Assembly: GCF_011612585.1 (NCBI RefSeq)
Contig: NZ_CP050133.1
Location: forward strand, 1,302,001 to 1,366,000
Reading direction: 5' to 3'
Source: Streptococcus cristatus ATCC 51100
Lineage (GTDB): Bacteria; Bacillota; Bacilli; Lactobacillales; Streptococcaceae
Length of the DNA stretch: 64,000 nt
In this document: positions 39,614-48,528 of the stretch, piece by piece
Numbering within the stretch: the first letter of the stretch is position 1
Layout: each line of letters opens with the position of its first letter
The notes under the pieces: generated by a model
What the model was told of the DNA's origin: nothing
Database searches by the model: none
What the model saw: the letters and a program-made list of their open reading frames with translations, nothing else
Position numbers and translations under genes: made by a program

Positions 39614-41089
39614 TTATTTTGCTTTTGCTGCATATTCTGCATTCCGTTTGATCATTTGCTTTCTGTACCAAGCAAAGATTCCAATATAAGCACCAAGGAA
39701 GACAATAGCACCAATGATAGCTTTAATATCACCTGTAGTAGTATTACCAATAGTCCAGCCCAAGAGTTTTTCGATCGGTCCTTCAAGTGTTGAGTGAGTG
39801 ATCAATTGAGACTGGCTAACTCCTTCAGGGAAGGCACCTACGCCTTTAGCAAGTTCTGTTGCAAACGGTGCAATCAGGGTACCTGAAAGAAGGAAGAGTG
39901 GTAACAAGAGTGTTCCAAAGACAATCATACGAAGCAATTTACCACGAGTAACAACCAGAAGGGCAGGTGTCACACCCATTGCGATGATACCAGCCAATGG
40001 CAAGATACCGTTCCCTACATTAGAAAGCAGAACTGCTTCAATCAACATGATTGGGGCAAGTACGTTAGCGCAGGCCCAGATTTCTGCACGACCAGCGATA
40101 AATGGCCAGTCAAGACCGATGTTGAATTTACGTCCTTGAAGACGCTTTGTTGCTACATTAGTAATACCTTGTGAAAGTGGTTCCACGGCTGCGATAAACC
40201 ATGATCCGATAAGTGAGAAGAGCTCCAAGCAGACACCGGCAGTCAAACCGAGAGACAACCATCCTTTAATAACTAATTGCCATGTGTTGCCATCTTCTAC
40301 ACCTGCTACTGGGTGCGGAGTTCCCATGATGCCGATAACTACACCGAGAAGGAAACCGATGAAGAATTTAGATCCCCAGAAACCGATTTTCTTATTCAAA
40401 GCGGCAGCATCGAAGTCATATTTGTCCAACCCAGGGAAGAACTTGTCAAAAATCTTATCCAAAACCATGATAACAGGGTTCATCATGTAGTTCATATGAG
40501 TTGAAGTCATTGGAGATGAACTTGGTGCATTCAACAAATCATCAAAGGTTGGTTTCATCAAGTCAGAGTTGATAATCTTCAAGACACCAACCAAGACAAC
40601 TGCTAAAGTTGCAATCAAGAGTGATACAGCAGGACTTACATGGCTCTTATCTGCATACCATTTGATAAGCAAGCCAGTAATTGACAAGTGCCAAATATCA
40701 AAGATATCCACATCCAATGTATCTGTTTTCTTCATAGCTAACATCACAACATTGACAATGAGCATGATGAGCAAGAAGTACAGGGTCCATGGAGAACCCC
40801 AAGTGATGGTTGCAAGCGGTGCCCAACCAACGTCAGTGATGTTCAACTGGATACCAGTGTTTTCAACGAATTTAGCAAGTGAAGCTGAGAAAGCTCCGTT
40901 AAGCATACCGATGATGGCACCGATACCAGTAAGAGCGATGGCAAGTTTGATACCACCTTCAAGCGCTTTGGAGAATTTCACTCCAAAAAGTAAAGCCAAT
41001 ACTGTCAAGATGATCAGCATGATGATAGGACCACCCATATCTAAGATGGGTTTAAAAATCTTATTGGCTAGGTCAATAATGACATCCAT
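39614..41089 (-). CDS. PTS galactitol-family EIIC permease (galactose uptake)
   Basis: A 491-residue polytopic permease of the PTS galactitol (Gat) family: about nine to ten membrane helices, the loop GIMGTPHPVAGVEDGNTW, and a C-terminal basic end (RKQMIKRNAEYAAKAK). It moves the sugar across the membrane while EIIB phosphorylates it. Next to lacABCD and lacR, the substrate is most likely galactose, which arrives as galactose 6-phosphate; galactitol itself would not feed LacAB. Related Gal-PTS clusters are described in S. gordonii. Separate EIIA and EIIB genes lie upstream. Confidence 0.92.
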   Translation of the reverse strand: MDVIIDLANKIFKPILDMGGPIIMLIILTVLALLFGVKFSKALEGGIKLAIALTGIGAIIGMLNGAFSASLAKFVENTGIQLNITDVGWAPLATITWGSPWTLYFLLIMLIVNVVMLAMKKTDTLDVDIFDIWHLSITGLLIKWYADKSHVSPAVSLLIATLAVVLVGVLKIINSDLMKPTFDDLLNAPSSSPMTSTHMNYMMNPVIMVLDKIFDKFFPGLDKYDFDAAALNKKIGFWGSKFFIGFLLGVVIGIMGTPHPVAGVEDGNTWQLVIKGWLSLGLTAGVCLELFSLIGSWFIAAVEPLSQGITNVATKRLQGRKFNIGLDWPFIAGRAEIWACANVLAPIMLIEAVLLSNVGNGILPLAGIIAMGVTPALLVVTRGKLLRMIVFGTLLLPLFLLSGTLIAPFATELAKGVGAFPEGVSQSQLITHSTLEGPIEKLLGWTIGNTTTGDIKAIIGAIVFLGAYIGIFAWYRKQMIKRNAEYAAKAK

Positions 41090-41141
41090 AATAATTCCTC
41101 CCTTTTTTTGTTATATGAATGTTAGCAAGATAAAGAATAGA

Positions 41142-41447
41142 TTAACTTAGTCCGTGCTCTTTAATAGCTGCTTCAATATTATCAAACACTGGAGCGCTCA
41201 TTGCAGGAATACGGAACAAGATTGGTCCAGCTTCGATAACTGGGATTCCTGGTTCAAAACCAAGATCTGTTGCAGCGATTGGCGTGAAGATATCATAACC
41301 TTGCATTAGATCTTCATTGACATCCTTAACCATCACGGCATCACAATGTACATCATAACCGCGGTTTGACAACTCTTCCTCAAGAGCACTCTTGATTTGG
41401 TGACTTGAGTTTACCCCTGCTCCGCAGGCTGCTAAAATTTTAATCAT
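41142..41447 (-). CDS. PTS galactitol-family EIIB
   Basis: A 101-residue EIIB of the Gat/Lac-type fold. The phosphocysteine loop is ILAACGAGVNSS, with Cys at about residue 8. It takes the phosphate from EIIA and gives it to the sugar bound by EIIC. It lies 52 nt before the EIIC gene and 20 nt after the EIIA gene, in one transcript. RBS GGAGG. Confidence 0.94.
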   Translation of the reverse strand: MIKILAACGAGVNSSHQIKSALEEELSNRGYDVHCDAVMVKDVNEDLMQGYDIFTPIAATDLGFEPGIPVIEAGPILFRIPAMSAPVFDNIEAAIKEHGLS

Positions 41448-41467
41448 AATAAAATCCTCCGATTTAT

Positions 41468-41944
41468 TTATTTAATAACTTTTGAAATATATTGGAACAA
41501 CTCTTCTTTTGAGTTCAAAGAAGCTAAACCAGCTAGATTTCCTTCGCTAGTGAAGAAATCCATTAACTGTGCTAAGATATTGGTCTGGCTTGAGCTAGAG
41601 TTGTTGATAATAAAGAACAAGAGAGACACTTCAACGGTTTGCGTAGGAGAAATCATATTGTGGAAGGTTACAGGCTGATCTAGCTTAACAACTACCACGT
41701 TTTCAGACAAATTATGCGCAATATCCGTATGAGGTATGGCAACATTCGGCAAGTCCTTGCCTAAAAATTCCATATCCAATCCAGTTGGAAACGCCTTTTC
41801 TCTTTCAAGTAAAGCGTTTCGATAAGAAGAAGTTACAATTTCTCTTTCTTCTAACAAATCAGCTACTTGATGAAAAAGATCTTCTTGATTTTCTGCATGT
41901 AAACAAAACACTAGATTTTCATCAAATAATTGGGCAAGCGCCAT
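41468..41944 (-). CDS. PTS EIIA (fructose/mannitol-type EIIA-2)
   Basis: A 158-residue EIIA of the EIIA-2 domain family (PF00359 type), which carries phosphate from HPr. The active-site His is in VAIPHTDIAHN. It is the first gene of the galactose PTS operon; the ATG at 41944 follows AAGGAGAG and a near-consensus promoter with an overlapping cre box. Full length. Confidence 0.94.
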   Translation of the reverse strand: MALAQLFDENLVFCLHAENQEDLFHQVADLLEEREIVTSSYRNALLEREKAFPTGLDMEFLGKDLPNVAIPHTDIAHNLSENVVVVKLDQPVTFHNMISPTQTVEVSLLFFIINNSSSSQTNILAQLMDFFTSEGNLAGLASLNSKEELFQYISKVIK

Positions 41945-41985
41945 TTTATCATCTCTCCTTTTGTTTCTTTTTGTTCGTTTAATTA

Positions 41986-42014
41986 ATTATATCATTATGT
42001 GATAGCGCTGTCAA
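41986..42014 (-). promoter_or_regulatory. Galactose PTS promoter with cre box over -35
   Basis: TTGACA (42009-42014), 17 nt, TATAAT (41986-41991) on the minus strand: a perfect sigma-A promoter. TGATAGCGCTGTCA at 42000-42013 matches the CcpA operator consensus TGWAANCGNTNWCA at 13 of 14 positions and covers the -35, so CcpA should repress directly. AAACAAA-like repeats on both sides may bind LacR. From 42015 to about 42204 I see nothing else. Confidence 0.85.
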
Positions 42015-42204
42015 TAGTTTGTTTTGTTATTTTTTGTTTATTTGTCTAATAACTTAAATTTTTAATGTTCATATGAAGATGGGACATTTCGTCATTCTGC
42101 ATGGCTGAAGAACAACACGAGTCATAAGAATATCCTTAGCAAGTCTAAGTTGATATACAGGAACTTTTCGTCCGCTGTTAAATGCAATTATTCATTTGTA
42201 ATAA

Positions 42205-42233
42205 GAAATAAAAGCTACGAAATTCGCAGCTTT
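42205..42233 (-). terminator. lacR terminator
   Basis: AAAGCTGCGA and TCGTAGCTTT pair on the minus strand around a short loop, followed by TATTTCTTATT, about 40 nt after the lacR stop. Confidence 0.75.
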
Positions 42234-42271
42234 CAGAGTCTAAAATCAACGTTCATGACAACGCGATCAAA

Positions 42272-43018
42272 TCAGAGGACCTTGGTGTAAGAACTATATT
42301 TTGCTCTCACTTTCGGAGAGATATGGTCATCCGTTACAATCGCGTCAATATTGTCCAAACGGTAAAAACTATAGAAAGAATAGCTATCAAATTTGCTATT
42401 ATCTGCAACAATGTATTTTTCAATTGCATTGTTGAGAATAATGGCATTTCCATTCCCCTCTTCTTCATTGGCAGTCGTCACATTGTGGCCGTCAATTCCG
42501 TTCACTCCAATAAAAGCCTTTGATACCTTGATTTCTCGTAAAAGTTTATTGGCAAACTGCCCCACAAAAGTCTGGGTCTTGACCCGATAGCGTCCTCCAA
42601 TCAAAATCAAATCAAAATTAGGGTAATCCTTCAACTTTTCGAAAATAGGGAGTGAATTGGTTACAATACTGATATTTTTCCCCTCTAAATAATCGCCGAT
42701 AAAATCCGTTGTAGTACCTGATCCGATAAAAACAGTGTCTCCTTCAGCAATCAAATCAGCACATTTCTTAGCAATCAGCTTCTTTTCTTCTATATTTAAC
42801 ATCGTTTTTTCAGAATGCGAAGCTTCATTCAAGCTATCTTTCACCTTTTTATGAGCTCCACCATGCACCCGAATCAAAAGTCCTTGCTTCTCAAGATCAA
42901 TCAAATCCCGCCGAATGGTCATATCTGTTACATTCAGCAATTCCTTCAGGTTCTTTACAGACACAACTCCCGTCTGGTCCAGCTCTTGTAAGATCACTTT
43001 ATGACGACTTTCCTTCAT
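42272..43018 (-). CDS. lacR: Lactose/galactose operon repressor LacR (DeoR family)
   Basis: A 248-residue DeoR-family repressor: N-terminal winged helix-turn-helix (VSVKNLKELLNVTDMTIRRDLIDLEKQ), then a sugar-phosphate-binding C-terminal domain with GSGTTTDFIGDYL and NGIDGHNVTTANEEE. LacR proteins respond to tagatose 6-phosphate and repress the tagatose-pathway genes. The ATG at 43018 has AAGGAGG seven bases before it; two extra codons upstream are open. It is transcribed from its own promoter toward the PTS genes, with a terminator in between. Confidence 0.95.
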   Translation of the reverse strand: MKESRHKVILQELDQTGVVSVKNLKELLNVTDMTIRRDLIDLEKQGLLIRVHGGAHKKVKDSLNEASHSEKTMLNIEEKKLIAKKCADLIAEGDTVFIGSGTTTDFIGDYLEGKNISIVTNSLPIFEKLKDYPNFDLILIGGRYRVKTQTFVGQFANKLLREIKVSKAFIGVNGIDGHNVTTANEEEGNGNAIILNNAIEKYIVADNSKFDSYSFYSFYRLDNIDAIVTDDHISPKVRAKYSSYTKVL

Positions 43019-43134
43019 GTACAATCCTCCTTGTTGTTGATGTCTAGAGACGTCTCATCAAAGTTTCCCCTTTGATTCTTAGGTTCCTTGGACACCTCAA
43101 ATCACTTTAATGTCCATGCACCATTGCTTATATC

Positions 43135-43163
43135 ATTATACTACAATTTTTTCATATAAACAA
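43135..43163 (-). promoter_or_regulatory. lacR promoter
   Basis: TTGTTT (43158-43163), 17 nt, TATAAT (43135-43140) on the minus strand, about 115 nt before the lacR start. TTTGTTT-type repeats nearby resemble those at the PTS promoter. Confidence 0.65.
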
Positions 43164-43270
43164 AAAAATGTATACTTTTTTTCAAAAAAATAGATTATTG
43201 TTTGTTTATGCGTTTTCATTGTGCTGTTTTCAAACAAATCTTGAAAGATATTCAAATTATTTTCAATAGA

Positions 43271-43300
43271 AAAATCCGATGTCAACTGACATCGGATTTT
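43271..43300. terminator. cshA terminator (bidirectional)
   Basis: Perfect inverted repeat AAAATCCGATGTCA..TGACATCGGATTTT with T on both sides, four nt past the cshA stop. Confidence 0.92.
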
Positions 43301-43304
43301 TTGT

Positions 43305-44879
43305 TTATTTATCGCCTTTATTACGGATAACAAAGCCGGTTTTCTTTTCGCTGGAAGTGCGTTGTGGGCGTTTATTTCCTCTGCTTTCGAAGTCGCGACT
43401 GTTCTTGTTTGACTTGCGTTTAAAGTCACGGCGGCCACCCTCTCGATCTTCACGTCCGCCACGGCGATCACGGCCTTGGTCGCCTCGACGACCGTTTCCA
43501 CGACCACTCTTACCTTTTCCACCAAAACCTCCACCAGATGCTTTAAATGGCAATGGTTTTTCACGGGCGATTTCTACTTCAGGAAGGGTATCTGGATCCT
43601 GTACCGTCAAGCTGAGGATATACATAGCCAGCTCTTCTGGGCTGAATTCTGCTGCTAGCTTGCGGGCATCCTTACTGAATTTCTCAAAGTTAGAACGGAT
43701 GCTTTCGTCTGCAAAATCGCGTTCAATCTTCTTAAGGGCAACTCTTTTCTTAGCTTGGAAAGCTTCCTCTGCAGTCGCTGGCTTAAGGCCTTTCATACGC
43801 TTCTTGGTCAGATTTTCGATAATCTGAAGATAGCCCATTTCATTTGGCGCTACGAAAGTGATAGACTGACCTGACTTACCAGCACGACCAGTCCGCCCAA
43901 TCCGGTGAACATAGCTTTCTGGATCCTGAGGAATATCATAGTTGTAGACGTGGGTCACACCAGAAATGTCCAATCCACGCGCGGCTACATCTGTCGCCAC
44001 CAAGACATCCAAATTGCCGTTTTTAAAGTCACGGAGGACGCGGAGGCGCTTGCCTTGGTCCAAATCACCATGGATACCCTCTGCTCGGAAACCGCGGATT
44101 TTCAGACCACGAGTCAGCTCATCCACCCGGCGCTTGGTCCGACCAAAGACGATTGATAGCTCAGGCTGCTCCACATCCATCAGGCGGGTCATGGTATCAA
44201 ATTTTTCATGTTCTTTGACACGGATATAATACTGGTCTACAAGCTCCGTCGTCAGCTCTTTAGCAGCAATCTTGACATGCTCAGGCTCCTTCATGAACTT
44301 GACACCGATGCGCTTGATAGCATCAGGCATGGTCGCTGAAAAGAGCAAGGTCTGACGTTCTTCTGGCACACGGGAAATGATAGACTCAATATCTTCCAAA
44401 AAGCCCATATTAAGCATTTCATCCGCTTCGTCCAAGATTAAGGTTTCAATCTGATTCAGCTTAAGCGCCTTGCGTTTGATCAAATCCAAAAGACGACCAG
44501 GTGTTCCTACGACGATATGAGCACCAGACTTGAGGGCCTTGATTTGCTTTTCGATGCTGGAGCCACCGTAGACAGAACGCACCTTGACACCCTTGCTGCG
44601 GCCAAAACGGAAAAGCTCTTCCTGACTCTGAACAGCCAATTCACGGGTTGGAGCGATAATCAAAGCCTGCACAGCAGGATTATCTGTATCAATCTTCTCC
44701 AGAGTTGGGAAGCCAAAGGCCGCTGTCTTTCCTGTCCCTGTCTGGGCCTGACCAATAACATCCTTACCTGCCATAGCAAGTGGAATTGTCTGCTCTTGAA
44801 TAGGGCTTGCTTCTACAAAGCCAGCTTTTTCAATCTCTGCTAGTAATTCAGCAGATAAATGTAATTCATTAAATTTCAA
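43305..44879 (-). CDS. cshA: DEAD-box RNA helicase CshA
   Basis: A 524-residue ATP-dependent RNA helicase. Q motif and F (F3..P25IQ), motif I AQTGTGKT, Ia PTRELAVQ, DEAD box (DEADEML), SAT, then the second RecA domain with ARGLDISGV and HRIGRTGRAGK. The C-terminal tail (about 430-524) is Gly/Arg-rich (GRGNGRRGDQGRDRRGG), typical of CshA, which joins the RNA degradosome and helps cold growth and ribosome assembly. The mRNA has an unusually long leader of about 215 nt with a terminator-like hairpin near its 5' end. Confidence 0.97.
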   Translation of the reverse strand: MKFNELHLSAELLAEIEKAGFVEASPIQEQTIPLAMAGKDVIGQAQTGTGKTAAFGFPTLEKIDTDNPAVQALIIAPTRELAVQSQEELFRFGRSKGVKVRSVYGGSSIEKQIKALKSGAHIVVGTPGRLLDLIKRKALKLNQIETLILDEADEMLNMGFLEDIESIISRVPEERQTLLFSATMPDAIKRIGVKFMKEPEHVKIAAKELTTELVDQYYIRVKEHEKFDTMTRLMDVEQPELSIVFGRTKRRVDELTRGLKIRGFRAEGIHGDLDQGKRLRVLRDFKNGNLDVLVATDVAARGLDISGVTHVYNYDIPQDPESYVHRIGRTGRAGKSGQSITFVAPNEMGYLQIIENLTKKRMKGLKPATAEEAFQAKKRVALKKIERDFADESIRSNFEKFSKDARKLAAEFSPEELAMYILSLTVQDPDTLPEVEIAREKPLPFKASGGGFGGKGKSGRGNGRRGDQGRDRRGGREDREGGRRDFKRKSNKNSRDFESRGNKRPQRTSSEKKTGFVIRNKGDK

Positions 44880-44937
44880 TGTTCTTCTTCTTTCTAAAGG
44901 CGGTGCGAAGCCACCTTATAAGGCTTTTGATACTCAA

Positions 44938-45009
44938 CTATCGAAACATACCAAGTTCTTTTCCCTTGCTAAATCTCGATTTTTTGAGAGTATTCGCTCT
45001 TCTCTTCAT
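44938..45009 (-). CDS. Possible 23-residue leader peptide in the cshA 5' UTR
   Basis: An ATG-initiated frame of 23 codons in the cshA leader, encoding MKRRANTLKKSRFSKGKELG and three more residues. It is strikingly basic. A GAGAG lies about eleven bases upstream as a weak ribosome site. It lies after the leader hairpin and 58 nt before cshA. Without comparison it may be chance. Confidence 0.25.
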   Translation of the reverse strand: MKRRANTLKKSRFSKGKELGMFR

Positions 45010-45035
45010 AAATATGGTCTCTCAAGTCTAGGCAC

Positions 45036-45059
45036 TAAAAAAGCGCCGACTCGGTCGCT
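45036..45059 (-). terminator. Attenuator-like terminator in the cshA leader
   Basis: AGCG-A-CCG, loop AGT, CGG-CGCT and six T on the minus strand, about 45 nt after the -10 box of cshA (TGG-TATACT, 45102-45107) and 150 nt before the cshA start. Most transcripts could stop here, leaving a short RNA of about 60 nt. Confidence 0.75.
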
Positions 45060-45101
45060 AGTTCCCACTGAATAGAAAAACTGTATTTCTGCAACTAACC
45101 T

Positions 45102-45107
45102 AGTATA
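45102..45107 (-). promoter_or_regulatory. Extended -10 of the cshA promoter
   Basis: TGG-TATACT on the minus strand, with a poor -35. Transcription would start near 45095, giving a leader of about 215 nt. Confidence 0.6.
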
Positions 45108-45183
45108 CCACAAAAACACCTAAAAAGATAGGACTTGCTTGTAAAATATTTTATTATATATTTCTTTTGTAAAAAATGAAAAC

Positions 45184-45212
45184 TTGAAAATCATTTTCAA
45201 AAATAATATAAT
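45184..45212 (+). promoter_or_regulatory. Promoter with 17-bp palindrome over the -35
   Basis: TTGAAA (45184-45189), 17 nt, TATAAT (45207-45212). TTGAAAATCATTTTCAA (45184-45200) is a perfect inverted repeat of 8-1-8 type, containing TGAAAAT-C-ATTTTCA, which resembles a Fur-family (Fur/PerR/Zur) box. A repressor there would block the -35. Confidence 0.65.
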
Positions 45213-45236
45213 CTATAAAGAAGAAAGGAGACAGGT

Positions 45237-45623
45237 ATGAATAAATTTTTACGAGTGACTTTCATTTTACTGATCTTAGCTATGTTGGGCGCGGCTATAA
45301 TCCAGATTTTCCAGCCCCAGCTCTTGGGCAATGAGTCCATCTACGGCCTAGCTCCCTACTGGCAGCGGGAAATTGGTTTCTGGAATCTGGCTATTCTGCC
45401 TTTAGTCATTGCCACCAACATGAAGTATGATTGGTTTTATCTACGTATGACCTTGTTAGCACTGATTCTGGGCGGGCTGGGCTTTGGCACCAATCATCTG
45501 CTAGGCTATCTGGAAAAAGCGAATCAAGCGAATCTACTAGGCTGGATTGAAAATTATCTGCTCGTCTGCTGCTGGATCATCGGTTGGGTATTAGAATCTA
45601 GAAAAGAAAAAATTGATATATAG
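45237..45623 (+). CDS. Unknown four-helix membrane protein
   Basis: A 128-residue hydrophobic protein with four predicted membrane helices (about residues 5-25, 44-60, 68-88 and 101-117), a conserved-looking YWQREIGFWNL between helices one and two, and a charged C-terminus (ESRKEKIDI). I do not recognise the family. The ATG follows AAAGGAGACAGG. It stands alone, with a strong regulated-looking promoter and a strong terminator, between cshA and the pyk operon. The palindrome in its promoter hints at metal or peroxide control. Confidence 0.8.
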   Translation: MNKFLRVTFILLILAMLGAAIIQIFQPQLLGNESIYGLAPYWQREIGFWNLAILPLVIATNMKYDWFYLRMTLLALILGGLGFGTNHLLGYLEKANQANLLGWIENYLLVCCWIIGWVLESRKEKIDI

Positions 45624-45637
45624 AGTATCTACTAACC

Positions 45638-45688
45638 AATAGTGTAACGATAATCCATATTTATCATAGTTACACTATTGTTTTTTTC
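45638..45688 (+). terminator. Terminator of the unknown membrane protein gene
   Basis: AATAGTGTAAC and GTTACACTATT form a long stem with inner pairing (GAT..ATC), followed by seven T. Confidence 0.93.
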
Positions 45689-45824
45689 CTTATAAATTGT
45701 GGTCAATTGAAGAAAATATAAAATCTGGAGAAGATCATAGGGTTCTTCTCCTTTTTGATATGCAAAATGTTAATATTCTTATTTTGAAGTTTTCATAATT
45801 GCAAAATAAAAAAATCTAGAACAA

Positions 45825-45855
45825 AAAATAAACCGATAGAATGGATCTATCGGTT
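45825..45855 (-). terminator. pfkA-pyk terminator
   Basis: ACCGATAG, loop ATCCATT, CTATCGGT and TTATTTTTT on the minus strand, 20 nt after the pyk stop. Confidence 0.9.
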
Positions 45856-45875
45856 TTTGCATACTATGAAATAAA

Positions 45876-47381
45876 TTAACGTACTGTACGGATACGCATT
45901 GTGTTTGTACGAACAGCTTCGCCAAGTGGTACACCTGCAACGATAACGATATCGTCACCAGACTCAACAAGACCTGCTTCAACTGCTTTACGTTCAGCAA
46001 TTTCGAACATATCATCAGTTGATGAAGGTGCTTCTGTCAACATTGGGATAACACCCCAGTTCAACATCAAGCCACGTTCTGTCAATTCATCGAATGTCAA
46101 TGCCAAGATATCAGCATTTGGACGGTATTTAGAGATTAAACGAGCAGTGTGACCAGTCTTAGTCAAAGTAACAATCAATTTGATATTCATTGAGTTTGTA
46201 GCATCTTTAACAGCTGAAGCCATAACTTCTGTCTTAGAGTTACGTTCGAAAGTATCTGAGTTCAAACGTCCGTATTCGTTAAGAAGAGTTTGAGCGTTCT
46301 TATCGATTGTAGCCATTGTAGTTACTGACTCAAGTGGGTATTTACCGTTTGCAGACTCACCTGAAAGCATTGTAGCGTCAGTTCCATCGATAACAGCGTT
46401 AAATACGTCTGATACTTCTGAACGAGTTGCACGTGGTTTTTCAGTCATTGTTTCAAGCATGTTTGTTGCTGTGATAACAACTTTACCAGCTGCATTGACT
46501 TTAGTAATGATCATTTTTTGGTAAACTGGAACCATTTCGAATGGTACTTCGATACCCATGTCACCACGAGCGATCATGATACCGTCAGCAGCTTCAATGA
46601 TTTCATCCAAGTTGTCGATACCTTGTTGGTTTTCGATTTTAGCGAACAATTGAACATGTCCGTTACCAGTTTCTTCACAGATTGCACGTACTTCGTTGAC
46701 GTCTTTTGCAGTGCGTACGAACGAAATCGCGATGAAGTTGATACCTTGTTCCAAACCGAAGCGGATATCGTCGTTATCGCGCTCAGCAAGAGCTGGGAAA
46801 GGAATTTTAGTGTTAGGGATGTTTACACCTTTTTGTTTAGCGATAACACCGTCATTTTCAACTTCAACTACAAATTCACGGCTTGCATCGTCTTTTTCTA
46901 CAACGCGAAGACCAAGTTTACCATCGTCAACCAATACTTGGCGACCTACTTCAACATCGTCGTAGATATCAAGTCCACCAGCAACGTTCAAAGCAATCAC
47001 ATCGCGAGTTGATTTGATTCCTTGTTTTGTCGCAACGCGAATTTTTTCACCAGTTTTGTATGAGTACTCTTTTGCGTCACCTTCGAACAATTCTGTACGG
47101 ATTTCCGGACCTTTAGTGTCAAGAAGGAAACCAACTTTTTTACCAGCGATTTCTTCCGCACGTTTAACAGTTGCCATACGCTCACCTTGTTCTTGGTGGT
47201 CACCGTGTGAGAAGTTGAAACGGAAAGTGTTTGCTCCTGCTTCAATTAATTTTGCAATATTTTGAGCTGAAGCTTCAACGTCCAGTTTTTCACCCCAGTA
47301 TCCGTCTTCACCGAATTTTTTACCGCCACGGATTTCTACCGCAGGACCTAAAGTTGCAACGATTTTTACGCGTTTGTTCAT
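45876..47381 (-). CDS. pyk: Pyruvate kinase
   Basis: A 501-residue pyruvate kinase, which makes ATP and pyruvate from phosphoenolpyruvate. N-terminal KIVATLGPA, the FNFSHGDH region, LLDTKGPEIRT, the catalytic-loop AKIENQQGIDNLDEI and the MIARGDMGIEVP signature are all present, then the C-terminal regulatory domain. Strong codon bias indicates high expression. It follows pfkA by 52 nt in the conserved glycolytic pfkA-pyk operon. Confidence 0.99.
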   Translation of the reverse strand: MNKRVKIVATLGPAVEIRGGKKFGEDGYWGEKLDVEASAQNIAKLIEAGANTFRFNFSHGDHQEQGERMATVKRAEEIAGKKVGFLLDTKGPEIRTELFEGDAKEYSYKTGEKIRVATKQGIKSTRDVIALNVAGGLDIYDDVEVGRQVLVDDGKLGLRVVEKDDASREFVVEVENDGVIAKQKGVNIPNTKIPFPALAERDNDDIRFGLEQGINFIAISFVRTAKDVNEVRAICEETGNGHVQLFAKIENQQGIDNLDEIIEAADGIMIARGDMGIEVPFEMVPVYQKMIITKVNAAGKVVITATNMLETMTEKPRATRSEVSDVFNAVIDGTDATMLSGESANGKYPLESVTTMATIDKNAQTLLNEYGRLNSDTFERNSKTEVMASAVKDATNSMNIKLIVTLTKTGHTARLISKYRPNADILALTFDELTERGLMLNWGVIPMLTEAPSSTDDMFEIAERKAVEAGLVESGDDIVIVAGVPLGEAVRTNTMRIRTVR

Positions 47382-47433
47382 GATATTAAGAAACTCCTTC
47401 TACTATTTGGGGATTTCACCCCTGATTGACCAA

Positions 47434-48468
<1,035 letters not shown>

Positions 48469-48528
48469 TTAACATTCTTATAGATTATACCACAATCAGA
48501 ATAAAAATTCTCTTATTTTCCTGATTTT

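Noticed and set aside
40569..41150. A 193-codon plus-strand frame opposite the EIIC gene.
   Set aside because: It follows from the codon bias of the membrane protein on the minus strand; no promoter, ribosome site or recognisable domain.
42015..42204. A possible small gene in the 327-nt gap between lacR and the EIIA gene.
   Set aside because: Only frames under 20 codons with no ribosome site are present; the gap is explained by the promoter, cre box and lacR terminator.
43279..43827. A 182-codon frame on the plus strand opposite cshA.
   Set aside because: Arg/Pro/Ser-rich composition that mirrors the Gly/Arg tail of CshA on the other strand; no ribosome site; a shadow frame.
45036..45059. 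The cshA leader hairpin (ACCGAGTCGG core plus T6) looks like the 3' end of a Cas9 tracrRNA.
   Set aside because: There is no anti-repeat, no CRISPR array and no cas gene in the window, and the hairpin is explained as a leader terminator. The shared ten bases are a compact GC hairpin that can arise by chance.
46518..47012. A 164-codon plus-strand frame opposite pyk, and similar frames opposite tuf.
   Set aside because: Long antisense frames are expected in highly biased low-GC genes; the residues (Phe/Val/Thr/Ser-rich) do not look like a folded protein.
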